Of a stretch of 12,718 bases of DNA, positions 1 to 6,689 are shown piece after piece. The stretch is from contig JAQUQY010000023.1 of the NCBI GenBank assembly GCA_028715865.1, forward strand, positions 1-12,718, given 5' to 3'. Position 1 is the first letter of the stretch; every line of letters starts with the position of its first letter. A program made the translations under genes and the position numbers. This DNA comes from Syntrophales bacterium (GTDB lineage Bacteria > Desulfobacterota > Syntrophia > Syntrophales > UBA2210). Under the pieces are notes generated by a model. It did no database searches, was not told where the DNA came from, and saw only the letters and a list, made by a program, of their open reading frames with translations.

Positions 1-66
1 TCCTCCTCCCCCTGCAGCAATCTATCAATCAAATACCACTGCAAAAGGAAGAAGCCTAGCTCAGGG

Positions 67-122
67 TGGTCAATTTTGGGTTATCACTAACCCCGTTTGC
101 TGGTCAGTTTTGGGTTATCACA
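67..122. mobile_element. Terminus of an IS21-family-like insertion sequence
   Basis: Two 21-bp direct repeats lie at 67-87 and 101-121, differing at one base (A73 versus G107) and spaced 34 bp apart. Both contain TTTTGGGTTATCAC. Read from the other strand, the outer copy begins TGTGATAACCCAAAAC or TGATAACCCAAAAC. IS21-family elements typically start with TG and end with CA, and carry several tandem transposase-binding repeats at each end. The pattern fits the right end of such an element, with the boundary at the CA at 119-120 or 121-122. The transposase genes would lie left of the window. Bases 1-66 hold only short open frames that I could not match to IstB. The assignment rests on pattern recognition; the other end and the target duplication are not visible. 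Confidence 0.6.
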
Positions 123-769
123 ACTACCTCGTGGCCGATCTGCAGGACTCATGTCGCATATGCACGGAGTTGCCTCCGGAGGAATATTTTAAAGTCGTAA
201 ACGATATGTGGAAGACACTTGAAGGAACGTTCAGAAAGTATTACGGAATATACGGAAAACACGCTGGCGACGGAATGGTTTACTATTTTCTTAAGGAAAG
301 CGACAACAATTATCTAGTCAATGCCCTTTCCTGCGCCCTTGAGATTAAGGAGATGATGACGGAATTTTCACAGAAATGGAAGGTCAGGAAAAAGTGGTTC
401 AACGACCTCTATCTCAATATAGGACTGAACGAAGGCGATGAATACTTCAGCACTATCCGGGGCTCTACGGGAATAGAGTTCACGGCTCTAGGGGACACCA
501 TCAACAGTGCATCACGTCTTTCGAGCCTGGCCCGATTCGGTTCGATTTTTGCGACAAAGAACCTCATAAATAAAATGACAGAGAAAGACCGGAAGCGTTT
601 TCGAACAGGCATTCGCAAAACAAGTCACGAAGGGCAGGTATTTATCGAAAACATATATTCCCGCGTGATGGATCTTCTTGATGGCGACCATCGGGAACAG
701 GGCAAGCTGATGGACATAGGGGTCCTTCCGGTTACTGAAGTGGCTGGGCGGATCGATTACGACAGTTAA
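110..769 (+). CDS. Class III adenylate/guanylate cyclase domain protein, 5'-truncated
   Basis: The product carries a class III nucleotide cyclase catalytic domain, which converts ATP to cAMP (or GTP to cGMP). From the TTG at 110, the two metal-binding aspartates are D10 (VADLQDS) and D54 (KHAGDGMVYYF). K50 is the purine-contacting lysine, and N132 and R136 lie in GDTINSASRL, so the known catalytic residues are present. T125, where many cyclases have Asp, recalls class IIIb adenylyl cyclases, so cAMP is the more likely product. The TTG start is inside the second insertion-sequence repeat, and the frame stays open to the left edge of the window. The native start and any sensory or membrane module are therefore gone; only the end of the first beta strand precedes D10. 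I infer a gene fragment, possibly expressed from the element. Low GC relative to the heme genes supports an accessory origin. Confidence 0.8.
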   Translation: MGYHNYLVADLQDSCRICTELPPEEYFKVVNDMWKTLEGTFRKYYGIYGKHAGDGMVYYFLKESDNNYLVNALSCALEIKEMMTEFSQKWKVRKKWFNDLYLNIGLNEGDEYFSTIRGSTGIEFTALGDTINSASRLSSLARFGSIFATKNLINKMTEKDRKRFRTGIRKTSHEGQVFIENIYSRVMDLLDGDHREQGKLMDIGVLPVTEVAGRIDYDS

Positions 770-782
770 TGAAGGATTACAT

Positions 783-944
783 ATGGGTACAGCTATTCGC
801 CCAGGATACGAATCCAGTTATAGCCGTGGATCTCCAGGGATTTTTCAAGGGTACTATTTTAAAAATGTCTATTCCGTTAGACTTTTGATTTTCTCCCCAT
901 CCCCGGCATTCGGGAGGTTCCAGGAACCAGTGTTACACCTCTAA
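783..944 (+). CDS. Possible 53-residue ORF of unknown function
   Basis: An ATG at 783 is preceded by GAAGGA with about 7 nt spacing, 13 nt after the cyclase stop, and opens 53 codons ending at TAA 942-944. The peptide begins MGTAIRPGYESSYS and is rich in Gly, Ser, Phe and Tyr. It has no signal peptide, clear membrane segment or motif I recognise. The good ribosome site and the close spacing to the cyclase are the only support. It may equally be chance coding in a decayed stretch. Confidence 0.22.
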   Translation: MGTAIRPGYESSYSRGSPGIFQGYYFKNVYSVRLLIFSPSPAFGRFQEPVLHL

Positions 945-1161
945 AGCCTCGAATGTGAGGTGCCCTTGAGGTGATTACTACCAGTTCAAATAGAGGCCAC
1001 TCCTATAAAAGCAACATCATCGTAAACAGAATCGCGGCATCAAATGCACATAAGACAGCTTCCCAATTTTGATGTCTGTTTCCTGTCCTGAAAACCCGGA
1101 CCACCGCCGTTTTCGCACTTTTACACTGGGTATGTGTGGAAAGTTAAATTGATATATCTTC
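945..1161. other. Gene-free stretch with small inverted repeats, no assigned function
   Basis: Together with 770-944 and 1162-1258 this is a gap of roughly 490 bp without a convincing gene. All frames are broken by stops. At 949-962 a small hairpin (CCTC-GAATGT-GAGG) sits between an ACACCTC at 935-941 and a GAGGTG at about 968-973, so a nested two-stem structure could form. Another short stem is possible around 901-915 (CCC...GGG). This could be part of a structured RNA ending at the terminator at 1162-1189, or simply remnant DNA. I could not match it to a known RNA family. Confidence 0.3.
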
Positions 1162-1189
1162 GCCCCCTGGAAACCCTGGGGGCTTTTTT
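1162..1189 (+). terminator. Rho-independent terminator, plus strand
   Basis: GCCCCC (1162-1167) pairs with GGGGGC (1178-1183); an inner GG/CC pair is possible. Six T residues follow at 1184-1189. The minus-strand side lacks a T run, so it acts rightward. It would end transcription coming from the cyclase fragment, the insertion sequence, or an unrecognised RNA in 945-1161. No intact gene immediately upstream needs it. Confidence 0.7.
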
Positions 1190-1210
1190 GTGGGGTAGCT
1201 ATGGGGTATC

Positions 1211-1250
1211 AAGAAAAAAATGAGGGGCTAGCGATTTTTGCTAACCCCTC
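1211..1250 (-). terminator. Terminator of the tRNA-Phe gene
   Basis: Two 11-base arms (1222-1232 and 1240-1250) pair fully except for one G-U type pair, around a 7-base loop. On the minus strand the stem is followed by seven T residues (A1214-A1220 on the plus strand), just past the 3' end of the tRNA at 1259. The plus strand also has five T residues after the stem (1252-1256), so it may work in both directions and insulate the tRNA from rightward transcription. Confidence 0.8.
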
Positions 1251-1258
1251 GTTTTTGC

Positions 1259-1334
1259 TGGTGGGTCAGGGCAGAGTTGAACTGCCGACACCCGGATTTT
1301 CAGTCCGGTGCTCTACCGACTGAGCTACCGACCC
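1259..1334 (-). tRNA. tRNA-Phe (anticodon GAA)
   Basis: The reverse complement folds as a full cloverleaf of 76 nt. The acceptor GGGTCGG pairs with CTGACCC (one G-U). The D arm has GCTC/GAGC, the anticodon stem is CCGGA/TCCGG with loop CTGAAAA (anticodon GAA), and the T arm is GGCAG-TTCAACT-CTGCC. Discriminator A and an encoded CCA lie at 1259-1262. It has its own promoter and terminator. Its 3' end faces the insertion-sequence and cyclase debris, the usual geometry where a tRNA gene serves as an integration site, though I found no repeated copy of its 3' end in the window. Confidence 0.97.
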
Positions 1335-1391
1335 ATTTTATTCAGTTTTCAGCTCACTTTGAAAGAATCACAATACCCTGTGAGGGGTTGA

Positions 1392-1420
1392 TGTTTAGCC
1401 GATCTCACTTTCTTTGTCAA
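1392..1420 (-). promoter_or_regulatory. Sigma-70-type promoter of tRNA-Phe
   Basis: On the minus strand TTGACA (1420-1415) is followed, after 17 bases, by TAAACA (1397-1392). The -35 box is perfect and the spacing optimal. Transcription would begin near 1385, giving a leader of about 50 nt before the tRNA 5' end at 1334. Confidence 0.7.
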
Positions 1421-1494
1421 GCACTTTCAATTTTGGGAACACCCTGTCACAAGCTTTGGAATGCCGGTTCTACCCTGTTTCCCGTAAGGCGGTT

Positions 1495-2013
1495 TCAGGA
1501 GGAAGAACTACTTAAATGCTGACGAGATGCGTCGGAAGGTGAACCTTCTGCTTTGTCTCCTCCCCTGTATTGTCCCCGGGTCCTGATCACGAGGGTACCG
1601 GCTATTTTGTCGTGCCAGCCTTGTTTTCTTCTGTCAAAGGCGACCCAGATAAAGCCAAGGAAAAAGAAGATGTATGATACCAGGTATCCAACCCAGCGGA
1701 GAAAGGCATACCCCAATGTCATCTCTTCACCCGTGTCCCGAATGACCTTTACGCCCATGACCCATTTCCCCGGCGTCTGGCCGCCCATACCATGGAAAAT
1801 GGTGTAGTAGGCCATGTTCATCAGTACGCCGCCGGCGAGATAAACGTACCCAGTTAAAAAGGCCGGATAGCTTCCAATGTCCGGAGCCATGGAATCAGGG
1901 AGGGTGTATTTCATGGTCATGAAGGCAAGAAACATAATGAACTGGATAACCAGCCCGTCCATCCATATGGCCAGGGCACGCCGCCAGAATCCACCATAGC
2001 GAAAGGTGCTCAT
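1495..2013 (-). CDS. RDD family membrane protein
   Basis: A 172-residue protein with three hydrophobic segments, at about 15-36, 50-73 and 102-124. The name-giving family pattern is visible: Arg11-Arg12 before the first helix, Asp19 within it, a PGKWVMGVKVI segment at 81-91 and the closing KQGWHDKIAGTLVIR at 130-144. The basic, serine-rich tail (about 145-172) ends in five serines and is probably disordered. Most RDD proteins are uncharacterised; some members have been linked to ion or proton transport, so no substrate can be named. The ATG overlaps the stop of rsmE by 4 bp (ATGA), indicating translational coupling as the last gene of the prmA-rsmE operon. No clear terminator follows before the tRNA promoter. 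Confidence 0.85.
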   Translation of the reverse strand: MSTFRYGGFWRRALAIWMDGLVIQFIMFLAFMTMKYTLPDSMAPDIGSYPAFLTGYVYLAGGVLMNMAYYTIFHGMGGQTPGKWVMGVKVIRDTGEEMTLGYAFLRWVGYLVSYIFFFLGFIWVAFDRRKQGWHDKIAGTLVIRTRGQYRGGDKAEGSPSDASRQHLSSSSS

Positions 2014-2795
2014 TGAGTTGCTTTCCTTTCCAGGGGCAATCCGATGGAGCCGATTTCGTACTGGATAATTGAAAGTATGACAAGCGCGGCTGTTTCAACT
2101 CTCAGAATGCGTCGACCGAGGTGTACCGTTGTGAAGTCTCGATCACGGGCCGCTGCCGTCTCGCTTCGCGAAAAGCCTCCCTCTGGGCCTACTACGACGG
2201 ATACTCCAGAAATCTCAGGACCGGAGGGATTGCTGAAGATATCCCTGATTCCCCGGGATTTTTCTTCCTCCCAGAAGAAAAGGGCGAGGGGTGAGCGGGC
2301 GGCTTCTTCCAGCATGGCTTCAAAGTTCACTATCTCCGATACCTTGGGGACAATCGCGCCGCCGCACTGTTTAGCTGCTTCAGAGGCTATCTTCCGCCAA
2401 CGGGTTACCCTGGCTGCCGCCTTGTCAGCCGTGAGTTTCGGTACTGTACGTGAGGAGGTAAAGGGAATAATGTATCTGACGCCAAGTTCCGTTGCTTTCT
2501 GAACGATGAAGTCCATCTTGCTTTCTTTGGGGAGTGCCTGTGCCAGTGTTAGTGACGGTGAATCGTAGAGGATCCGCTTTGAGTGCTTGATGGAAAGAAT
2601 CGCCTTCGAAGATTCAAAGCCTTCTATTACAGCAGTGTATTCATTACCGACGCCGTCAAAAAGCATAAGAAGACTGCCGGGCTTAAGCCTCAGAACGTTT
2701 TTTACGTAGTGGAAATCCTCGTCTTCAAGTTCCGTTCGCCCAGCGCCGGCTGTCAATCCAGGCCGGTAAATACGATGAATCGACACCTCAGACAT
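2010..2795 (-). CDS. rsmE: 16S rRNA (uracil(1498)-N(3))-methyltransferase RsmE
   Basis: RsmE is a SPOUT-superfamily enzyme that uses S-adenosylmethionine to methylate U1498 in 16S rRNA of the small ribosomal subunit. The 261-residue product shows the family signatures: MDFIVQKATELGV near residue 100, SEAAKQCGG near 140 (the SEQ-type motif), VVVGPEGGFSRSE at about 200-212 and LGRRILRVETA at 226-236, which form the trefoil-knot cofactor site. The N-terminal part (HRIYRPGL...HYVKNVLRLKPG) matches the PUA-like RNA-binding domain. I chose the ATG at 2795 because it starts at the usual family N-terminus and overlaps the prmA stop by 8 bp. An upstream ATG at 2846 would add 17 unrelated residues inside prmA. 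prmA-rsmE adjacency is common in bacteria. Confidence 0.95.
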   Translation of the reverse strand: MSEVSIHRIYRPGLTAGAGRTELEDEDFHYVKNVLRLKPGSLLMLFDGVGNEYTAVIEGFESSKAILSIKHSKRILYDSPSLTLAQALPKESKMDFIVQKATELGVRYIIPFTSSRTVPKLTADKAAARVTRWRKIASEAAKQCGGAIVPKVSEIVNFEAMLEEAARSPLALFFWEEEKSRGIRDIFSNPSGPEISGVSVVVGPEGGFSRSETAAARDRDFTTVHLGRRILRVETAALVILSIIQYEIGSIGLPLERKATQ

Positions 2796-3723
2796 CCTTT
2801 TTTCTAAATGTGATGCAGACCCATTCCATTTCCTCGTTTCTTTCATGGATCAGGATGTCACCGGTTTCAAATATTTTTTCGACATGAGTTCCATACATGT
2901 CCGTAATGCCCGATGCTACAAGATAGCCGCCGGGAGACATCATAGACACGAGGGTGTCGCGAAGATTTATAAGTGTAGGGGCGGTTAGATTGGCCGCGAT
3001 CAGGTTGAATGTTCCTCGCATGGTTGAAGCGTCCTGGTTGTAAATATCTATGTTTTTGACAAGCCCGTTTATGGCGATGTTCACTGTGGCTATTTCAACG
3101 GCCTGCTGGTCAAGGTCAATGGCGGTCACGCGGTCCGCCCCCAGCTTAACGCAGCACATTGCCAGAATTCCCGTTCCCGTGCCCACATCGAGGACATTCC
3201 ATCCTTCAGAAGGCCTTTTTTTCAACATGATATCCTCGATTGCGTTGACGCACAGCCTCGTTGAAGCGTGTTGGCCCGTACCGAAAGCCATTCCGGGATC
3301 TATGTCGATGACGATTTCTCCGCCCTTCGGGGTGTAGCGCTCCCAGGTAGGCTTTATTACTATATTTTTGCTGATTCTGAGAGGTTTGAAATACTTTTTC
3401 CATCGTTCCGCCCAGTCAGGATCAGCAATGATGGACGTCAAATAGGCCGGTTTCCCCAGTTGCGGAAAGAGCTCCTGAAGGCTCTCGATATACCGGTCAA
3501 GTAAGGCGAGCTTGTCTTTAACTTCCGGATTGTCCGGCAGGTAAGCCTTTATTATGTCTGTTTCGTGCGGCTGATCGGGGATATTATTAAAGGAATCCTG
3601 AATAGGTTCCTCTTCAAAAACACCCTGTGTTCCAAGTTCTTCCAGAAAGTTGGCAAGAGGATCCGTAAGTTGCATGGGTGTTCGCAATACAATTTCAATC
3701 CAGGATTCCTTGGTGTGGGCCAC
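2788..3723 (-). CDS. prmA: Ribosomal protein L11 methyltransferase PrmA
   Basis: PrmA is a cytoplasmic S-adenosylmethionine-dependent enzyme that methylates amino groups of ribosomal protein L11. Counting from the ATG at 3729, the N-terminal substrate-recognition domain (about 1-100) is followed by the conserved DPGMAFGTGQHASTRLC (144-160), the SAM-binding loop DVGTGTGILA (181-190), the acidic AIDLD after strand 2 (203-207) and NLTAP (247-251), where the family has its post-I catalytic-face motif. Start: an AGGAGG at 3731-3736 lies only 1 nt from the ATG at 3729 but 7 nt from an in-frame GTG at 3723, so I favour GTG (311 residues). ATG 3729 gives 313. First gene of the prmA-rsmE-RDD operon. 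Confidence 0.95.
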   Translation of the reverse strand: MAHTKESWIEIVLRTPMQLTDPLANFLEELGTQGVFEEEPIQDSFNNIPDQPHETDIIKAYLPDNPEVKDKLALLDRYIESLQELFPQLGKPAYLTSIIADPDWAERWKKYFKPLRISKNIVIKPTWERYTPKGGEIVIDIDPGMAFGTGQHASTRLCVNAIEDIMLKKRPSEGWNVLDVGTGTGILAMCCVKLGADRVTAIDLDQQAVEIATVNIAINGLVKNIDIYNQDASTMRGTFNLIAANLTAPTLINLRDTLVSMMSPGGYLVASGITDMYGTHVEKIFETGDILIHERNEEMEWVCITFRKKDV

Positions 3724-3768
3724 TGACATCCCTCCTCCCCATCTGATATTCCGTGGACGGTTCGACCT

Positions 3769-3797
3769 TTTATAGCCCTTTTCCCACGATAATTCAA
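3769..3797 (-). promoter_or_regulatory. Promoter of the prmA-rsmE-RDD operon
   Basis: On the minus strand TTGAAT (3797-3792) and TATAAA (3774-3769) are separated by exactly 17 bases, a good sigma-70-type match. The start of transcription would be near 3762, about 35-40 nt before the prmA start codon. Its -35 box lies 5 bp from that of the opposite promoter. Confidence 0.65.
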
Positions 3798-3802
3798 GCT
3801 GC

Positions 3803-3831
3803 TTGAGTTTTGCCGGTCTTCATGATAACGA
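3803..3831 (+). promoter_or_regulatory. Candidate promoter of heme cluster block 1
   Basis: TTGAGT (3803-3808) and TAACGA (3826-3831) are 17 bases apart, giving a start near 3838 and a leader of about 25 nt before the ATG at 3863. The match is moderate. The paired -35 regions of the two divergent promoters create a 13-bp palindrome, TCAAGC-T-GCTTGA (3794-3806). Confidence 0.45.
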
Positions 3832-3862
3832 AACCCAATTACAGAAAAGCCAAGGCGGCAAA

Positions 3863-4558
3863 ATGGCACATTATTATCCTATTTTTCTGAATATCGAGAA
3901 CAAGCCATGCGTTGTTGTCGGAGCCGGAGAAGTTGCTGCACGAAAGGCGGCCCGGCTTGTTGAATGCGGAGCACGGGTTACGGTAGTGGGGCGATCCATA
4001 GACATGGAATTGGCCCGCATGAGGGATGATGGGTTTATCAGCCATATTGATGATGACTATCGCGCTGAACATCTTGAAGAGTCCTTTCTGGTGATCGGTG
4101 CAACCGATGACTCTGAGGTTAACAGAAGTGTACACATAGACGCCCAGGCGGCCGGGTGTCTCGTGAATATCGTTGACTGTCCGGAACTTTGCAACTTTAT
4201 ACTTCCCGCCCTTCTACGGAAGGGGGATCTCACTGTGGCCGTTTCGACGGGGGGGCGAAGTCCCGCCCTGGCTCGAAAAATAAGGGGAAGCCTGGAATCA
4301 GGCCTGGACGAAGGATACGGTCACCTGCTTCGCGTCATGGGAGAACTGCGGCCAAAGATACTGGCGAAAGGCGAGTCCTCCGACCATAACCGCGCTGTCT
4401 TCGAATCGCTGGTAGATTCGCCTCTTCTGGGACTTCTAAATGAATGTCGATGGGTCGAGGCTGAAGAGCTTATCCTGGGCCTGACCGGTGAAAAAGTAAA
4501 ACTGGCGGACCTTTTAAAGCCTGAAAAGCCGGAAAACACTGATAATGGTAATGGTTGA
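3863..4558 (+). CDS. Precorrin-2 dehydrogenase / sirohydrochlorin ferrochelatase (Met8/SirC/CysG-N family)
   Basis: This enzyme oxidises precorrin-2 to sirohydrochlorin with NAD+; some family members also insert iron to form siroheme. The 231-residue product has the Rossmann loop VVVGAGEVAARK at 17-28, IGATDD at 78-83, the catalytic-aspartate region NIVDCPELCNF (D105) at 102-112 and STGGRSPALARKIR at 128-141. The C-terminal third is a helical dimer and substrate domain. I chose the ATG at 3863, preceded by AAGGCGG; a TTG frame extending to 3803 adds 20 residues without similarity and begins in the promoter. It heads block 1 of the heme cluster. In this siroheme-dependent pathway its product is an intermediate of heme, not only a sulfite reductase cofactor. 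Whether it also chelates iron cannot be read from sequence. Confidence 0.92.
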   Translation: MAHYYPIFLNIENKPCVVVGAGEVAARKAARLVECGARVTVVGRSIDMELARMRDDGFISHIDDDYRAEHLEESFLVIGATDDSEVNRSVHIDAQAAGCLVNIVDCPELCNFILPALLRKGDLTVAVSTGGRSPALARKIRGSLESGLDEGYGHLLRVMGELRPKILAKGESSDHNRAVFESLVDSPLLGLLNECRWVEAEELILGLTGEKVKLADLLKPEKPENTDNGNG

Positions 4559-5370
4559 TGGACATACTTTTTTTTAAAGCCGCTCTTGCGGTCTACCTTG
4601 CGAGCACAGCCGGTTTTATTGGCTCACTCCTCATCAGGCGGGTTGCTCTGGCAAGGGTTTCAGCATGGGTGCTGACATCAGCTTTTGCCCTGCACACGGT
4701 GTTTATAGCGCTTCGCTGGCTCGGATCCGGTTACAGCCCCGCCGTCAACCTTCCCGAGGCGCTTTCTTTTATTGCCTGGGCCATAACAGCCATATACCTG
4801 GCCTTCCAGATATGGACCAAAACGCGGGTTCTTGGAGCTTTCGTGACGCCCCTTTCTCTGGCGCTGGTCATCGCCTCTTCATCGGGCGTGATGGGGACTG
4901 TCGAAGCTGACCAGTCCCTGAAAACATACTGGGTTACGGCCCACGTGTTTTTATCCCTCACCGGGGGAGCTTTATTTGCACTTGCCTGCTGCTCGGCTCT
5001 CATGTACCTGGTTCAGGACAGCCTGATCCGCGGCAGGAAAATACACGGCCTATACAGGGTTCTCCCCTCCCTTGGAGATCTTGACCGTATAAATCATTTT
5101 TCAGTTGTCTGGGGTTTCATGTTCCTGACCATGGGCATCATATCGGGGTCGGTCTGGGCCGGGACCGCCTGGGGAAGCCATATTTCATGGGATCCCAAAC
5201 AAATAGCAACTCTGGCGGCATGGTTTCTCTGCGGGCTGCTGCTGCACCAGCGGCTGGTTATCGGCTGGAAGGGAAGGAGGGCGGCGTTTCTTTCCATAGG
5301 AGCCTTCGCCATACTTTTGTTCGCCTTTGTGGGGGTGAACCTGTTTTTTACCACAATCCACACATTTTAA
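4558..5370 (+). CDS. ccsA: CcsA/HemX-like cytochrome c assembly membrane protein
   Basis: A 270-residue polytopic inner-membrane protein with about eight predicted helices and short loops. Near the C-terminus it carries the tryptophan-rich heme-handling motif of the CcsA/CcmC/CcmF superfamily, here AWGSHISWDPK (204-214). Histidines at 46, 129 and 180 in or near helices are candidates for the conserved heme ligands. Two roles are possible. As CcsA it would move heme across the membrane for attachment to c-type cytochromes (system II), with a ResB/CcsB partner that is not in the window. As HemX, encoded next to hemA in several bacteria, it would affect HemA levels. The ATG at 4558 shares one base with the upstream stop (TGATG). 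A TTG at 4555 would add one residue. The 9-nt gap to hemA supports co-transcription and a link to heme supply. Confidence 0.85.
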   Translation: MDILFFKAALAVYLASTAGFIGSLLIRRVALARVSAWVLTSAFALHTVFIALRWLGSGYSPAVNLPEALSFIAWAITAIYLAFQIWTKTRVLGAFVTPLSLALVIASSSGVMGTVEADQSLKTYWVTAHVFLSLTGGALFALACCSALMYLVQDSLIRGRKIHGLYRVLPSLGDLDRINHFSVVWGFMFLTMGIISGSVWAGTAWGSHISWDPKQIATLAAWFLCGLLLHQRLVIGWKGRRAAFLSIGAFAILLFAFVGVNLFFTTIHTF

Positions 5371-5379
5371 GCGGTTATC

Positions 5380-6654
5380 ATGAATATCGTCATACTGGGA
5401 ATGAATCATAAAACGGCCCCCCTGGCCCTGAGGGAAAGGCTCACAATAGCCTGCGAGGACCAGGGAAGGACCATTGAGGAAGTCAAGAGCATTCCCGAGG
5501 TTAAGGAAGCACTCTATCTGGCCACCTGCAACAGGGTGGAGGTACTGGCGAACGTAGATGATGTGGACCGGGCCGTGGATAGCCTCAGGGAATTCATTTT
5601 TTCCCACGGAAATCTGTCCCCTGACGAAATGGAGGCCTGCCTCTACCGCTACCGTGACGAGGATGCGGTGCGTCATATATTTCGTGTAGCCTCGAGCCTT
5701 GATTCCATGGTTATGGGAGAGCCCCAGATCCTTGGGCAGGTTAAGGACGCCTACCGTGTATGCGTCGAGAAACAGGCAACCGGGATCATCATGAACCGTC
5801 TCCTGCACCACACCTTCCGTGTGGCCAAGCGCGTGAGAACGGAGACTGGAATTGCCGAGAACGCTGTTTCCGTTGGTTATACCGCCGTGGCTCTTTCGAA
5901 GAAAATACTCGGGAGCCTGGAAGGCAGATCTGTGCTGCTCGTTGGCGCGGGGGAGATGGCCGAGCTGGCGGCGCGTCACCTGAAAAACAACGGTGTGGCG
6001 AAAATTACCGTGGCTAACAGAACCCTTGAAAACGCCCGGGCCCTGGCGGGAGTATTCGGGGGCGCCGCAGTGGGATTCGATTCACTGCCCCACGCTCTGG
6101 GTGAAGCCGACATCATTATCACTTCCACGGGGTCGCCAGGCTACATCATTGATCGTTCTCTTGTGGCTTCCGCCCTGAGAAGAAGAAGGAACCGGCTTCT
6201 TTTTCTCATAGATATAGCCGTGCCGAGGGACATAGACCCCTCCGTGGGAGATATGGACAACGTATATCTCTACAATATCGACGACCTTCAGCAGGTGGTG
6301 GATGAGAACATGAGAAGCCGCCTGGCGGAGGCCCGCAAGGCGGAAGGAATAATCGATGAAGAAGTGATAAATTTCATCCGCTGGAAGGCGACTCTGGAGG
6401 TTGTTCCAACCATTGTGGACCTTAAGAGCAAGGTAGAGTCCATTACCAGGGGAGAGCTTGACAGGTCCATGGCATGGATGAGCGGGATGGGGGAGGAAGA
6501 GCGGAACAACGTAGAAACGCTGATACGGACTGTAACGAACAAAATCCTTCACGAACCGGTAAAGAGCCTCAAGGAGGAGTGCGAAAACGGCGGCGGACAT
6601 TCCTACATTGCCGCGCTGAGACGCCTTTTCGGACTTGAGGAAACCAAGAAATAA
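5380..6654 (+). CDS. hemA: Glutamyl-tRNA reductase HemA
   Basis: HemA reduces glutamyl-tRNA(Glu) with NADPH to glutamate-1-semialdehyde, the first committed and usually rate-controlling step of C5-pathway tetrapyrrole synthesis. The 424-residue product has the full architecture. The catalytic domain contains GMNHKTAPLALRER (7-20), the nucleophile Cys50 in ATCNRVEV and His99 in the region before SSLDSMVMGEPQILGQVKDAY (106-125). The NADPH-binding domain has LLVGAGEMAELAARHL at about 186-201. The C-terminal helical dimerisation domain includes the long helix at about 300-360. The ribosome site before the ATG is weak. The cytoplasmic enzyme needs HemL to make 5-aminolevulinate; hemL is not in the window. 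Confidence 0.97.
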   Translation: MNIVILGMNHKTAPLALRERLTIACEDQGRTIEEVKSIPEVKEALYLATCNRVEVLANVDDVDRAVDSLREFIFSHGNLSPDEMEACLYRYRDEDAVRHIFRVASSLDSMVMGEPQILGQVKDAYRVCVEKQATGIIMNRLLHHTFRVAKRVRTETGIAENAVSVGYTAVALSKKILGSLEGRSVLLVGAGEMAELAARHLKNNGVAKITVANRTLENARALAGVFGGAAVGFDSLPHALGEADIIITSTGSPGYIIDRSLVASALRRRRNRLLFLIDIAVPRDIDPSVGDMDNVYLYNIDDLQQVVDENMRSRLAEARKAEGIIDEEVINFIRWKATLEVVPTIVDLKSKVESITRGELDRSMAWMSGMGEEERNNVETLIRTVTNKILHEPVKSLKEECENGGGHSYIAALRRLFGLEETKK

Positions 6655-6689
6655 CAGCCATAACAAAGCAAAAAAAAGGAGAAAAAACC

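Noticed and set aside
1..66. Possible IstB C-terminus at the left edge
   Set aside because: Frames 1 and 2 are open but very short, and neither shows a sequence I recognise from IstB.
945..1161. Possible 6S-like RNA around the CCTC-GAATGT-GAGG hairpin
   Set aside because: A short similarity to the 6S central region is visible, but I could not find the long complementary outer strands that would make the typical rod structure.
1375..1478. Three copies of ACCCTGT (1375, 1441, 1472) around the tRNA promoter
   Set aside because: Seven-base matches with irregular spacing (66 and 31 bp) are too short to claim as regulator sites.
1238..1522. 94-codon plus-strand open frame across the tRNA region
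   Set aside because: It is the antisense reading of tRNA-Phe, its terminator and its promoter; the peptide is the well-known spurious product of such loci.
5185..5979. Long minus-strand frame opposite ccsA and hemA
   Set aside because: It lies wholly antisense to two well-supported genes, with no recognisable domain; a by-product of high-GC codon use.
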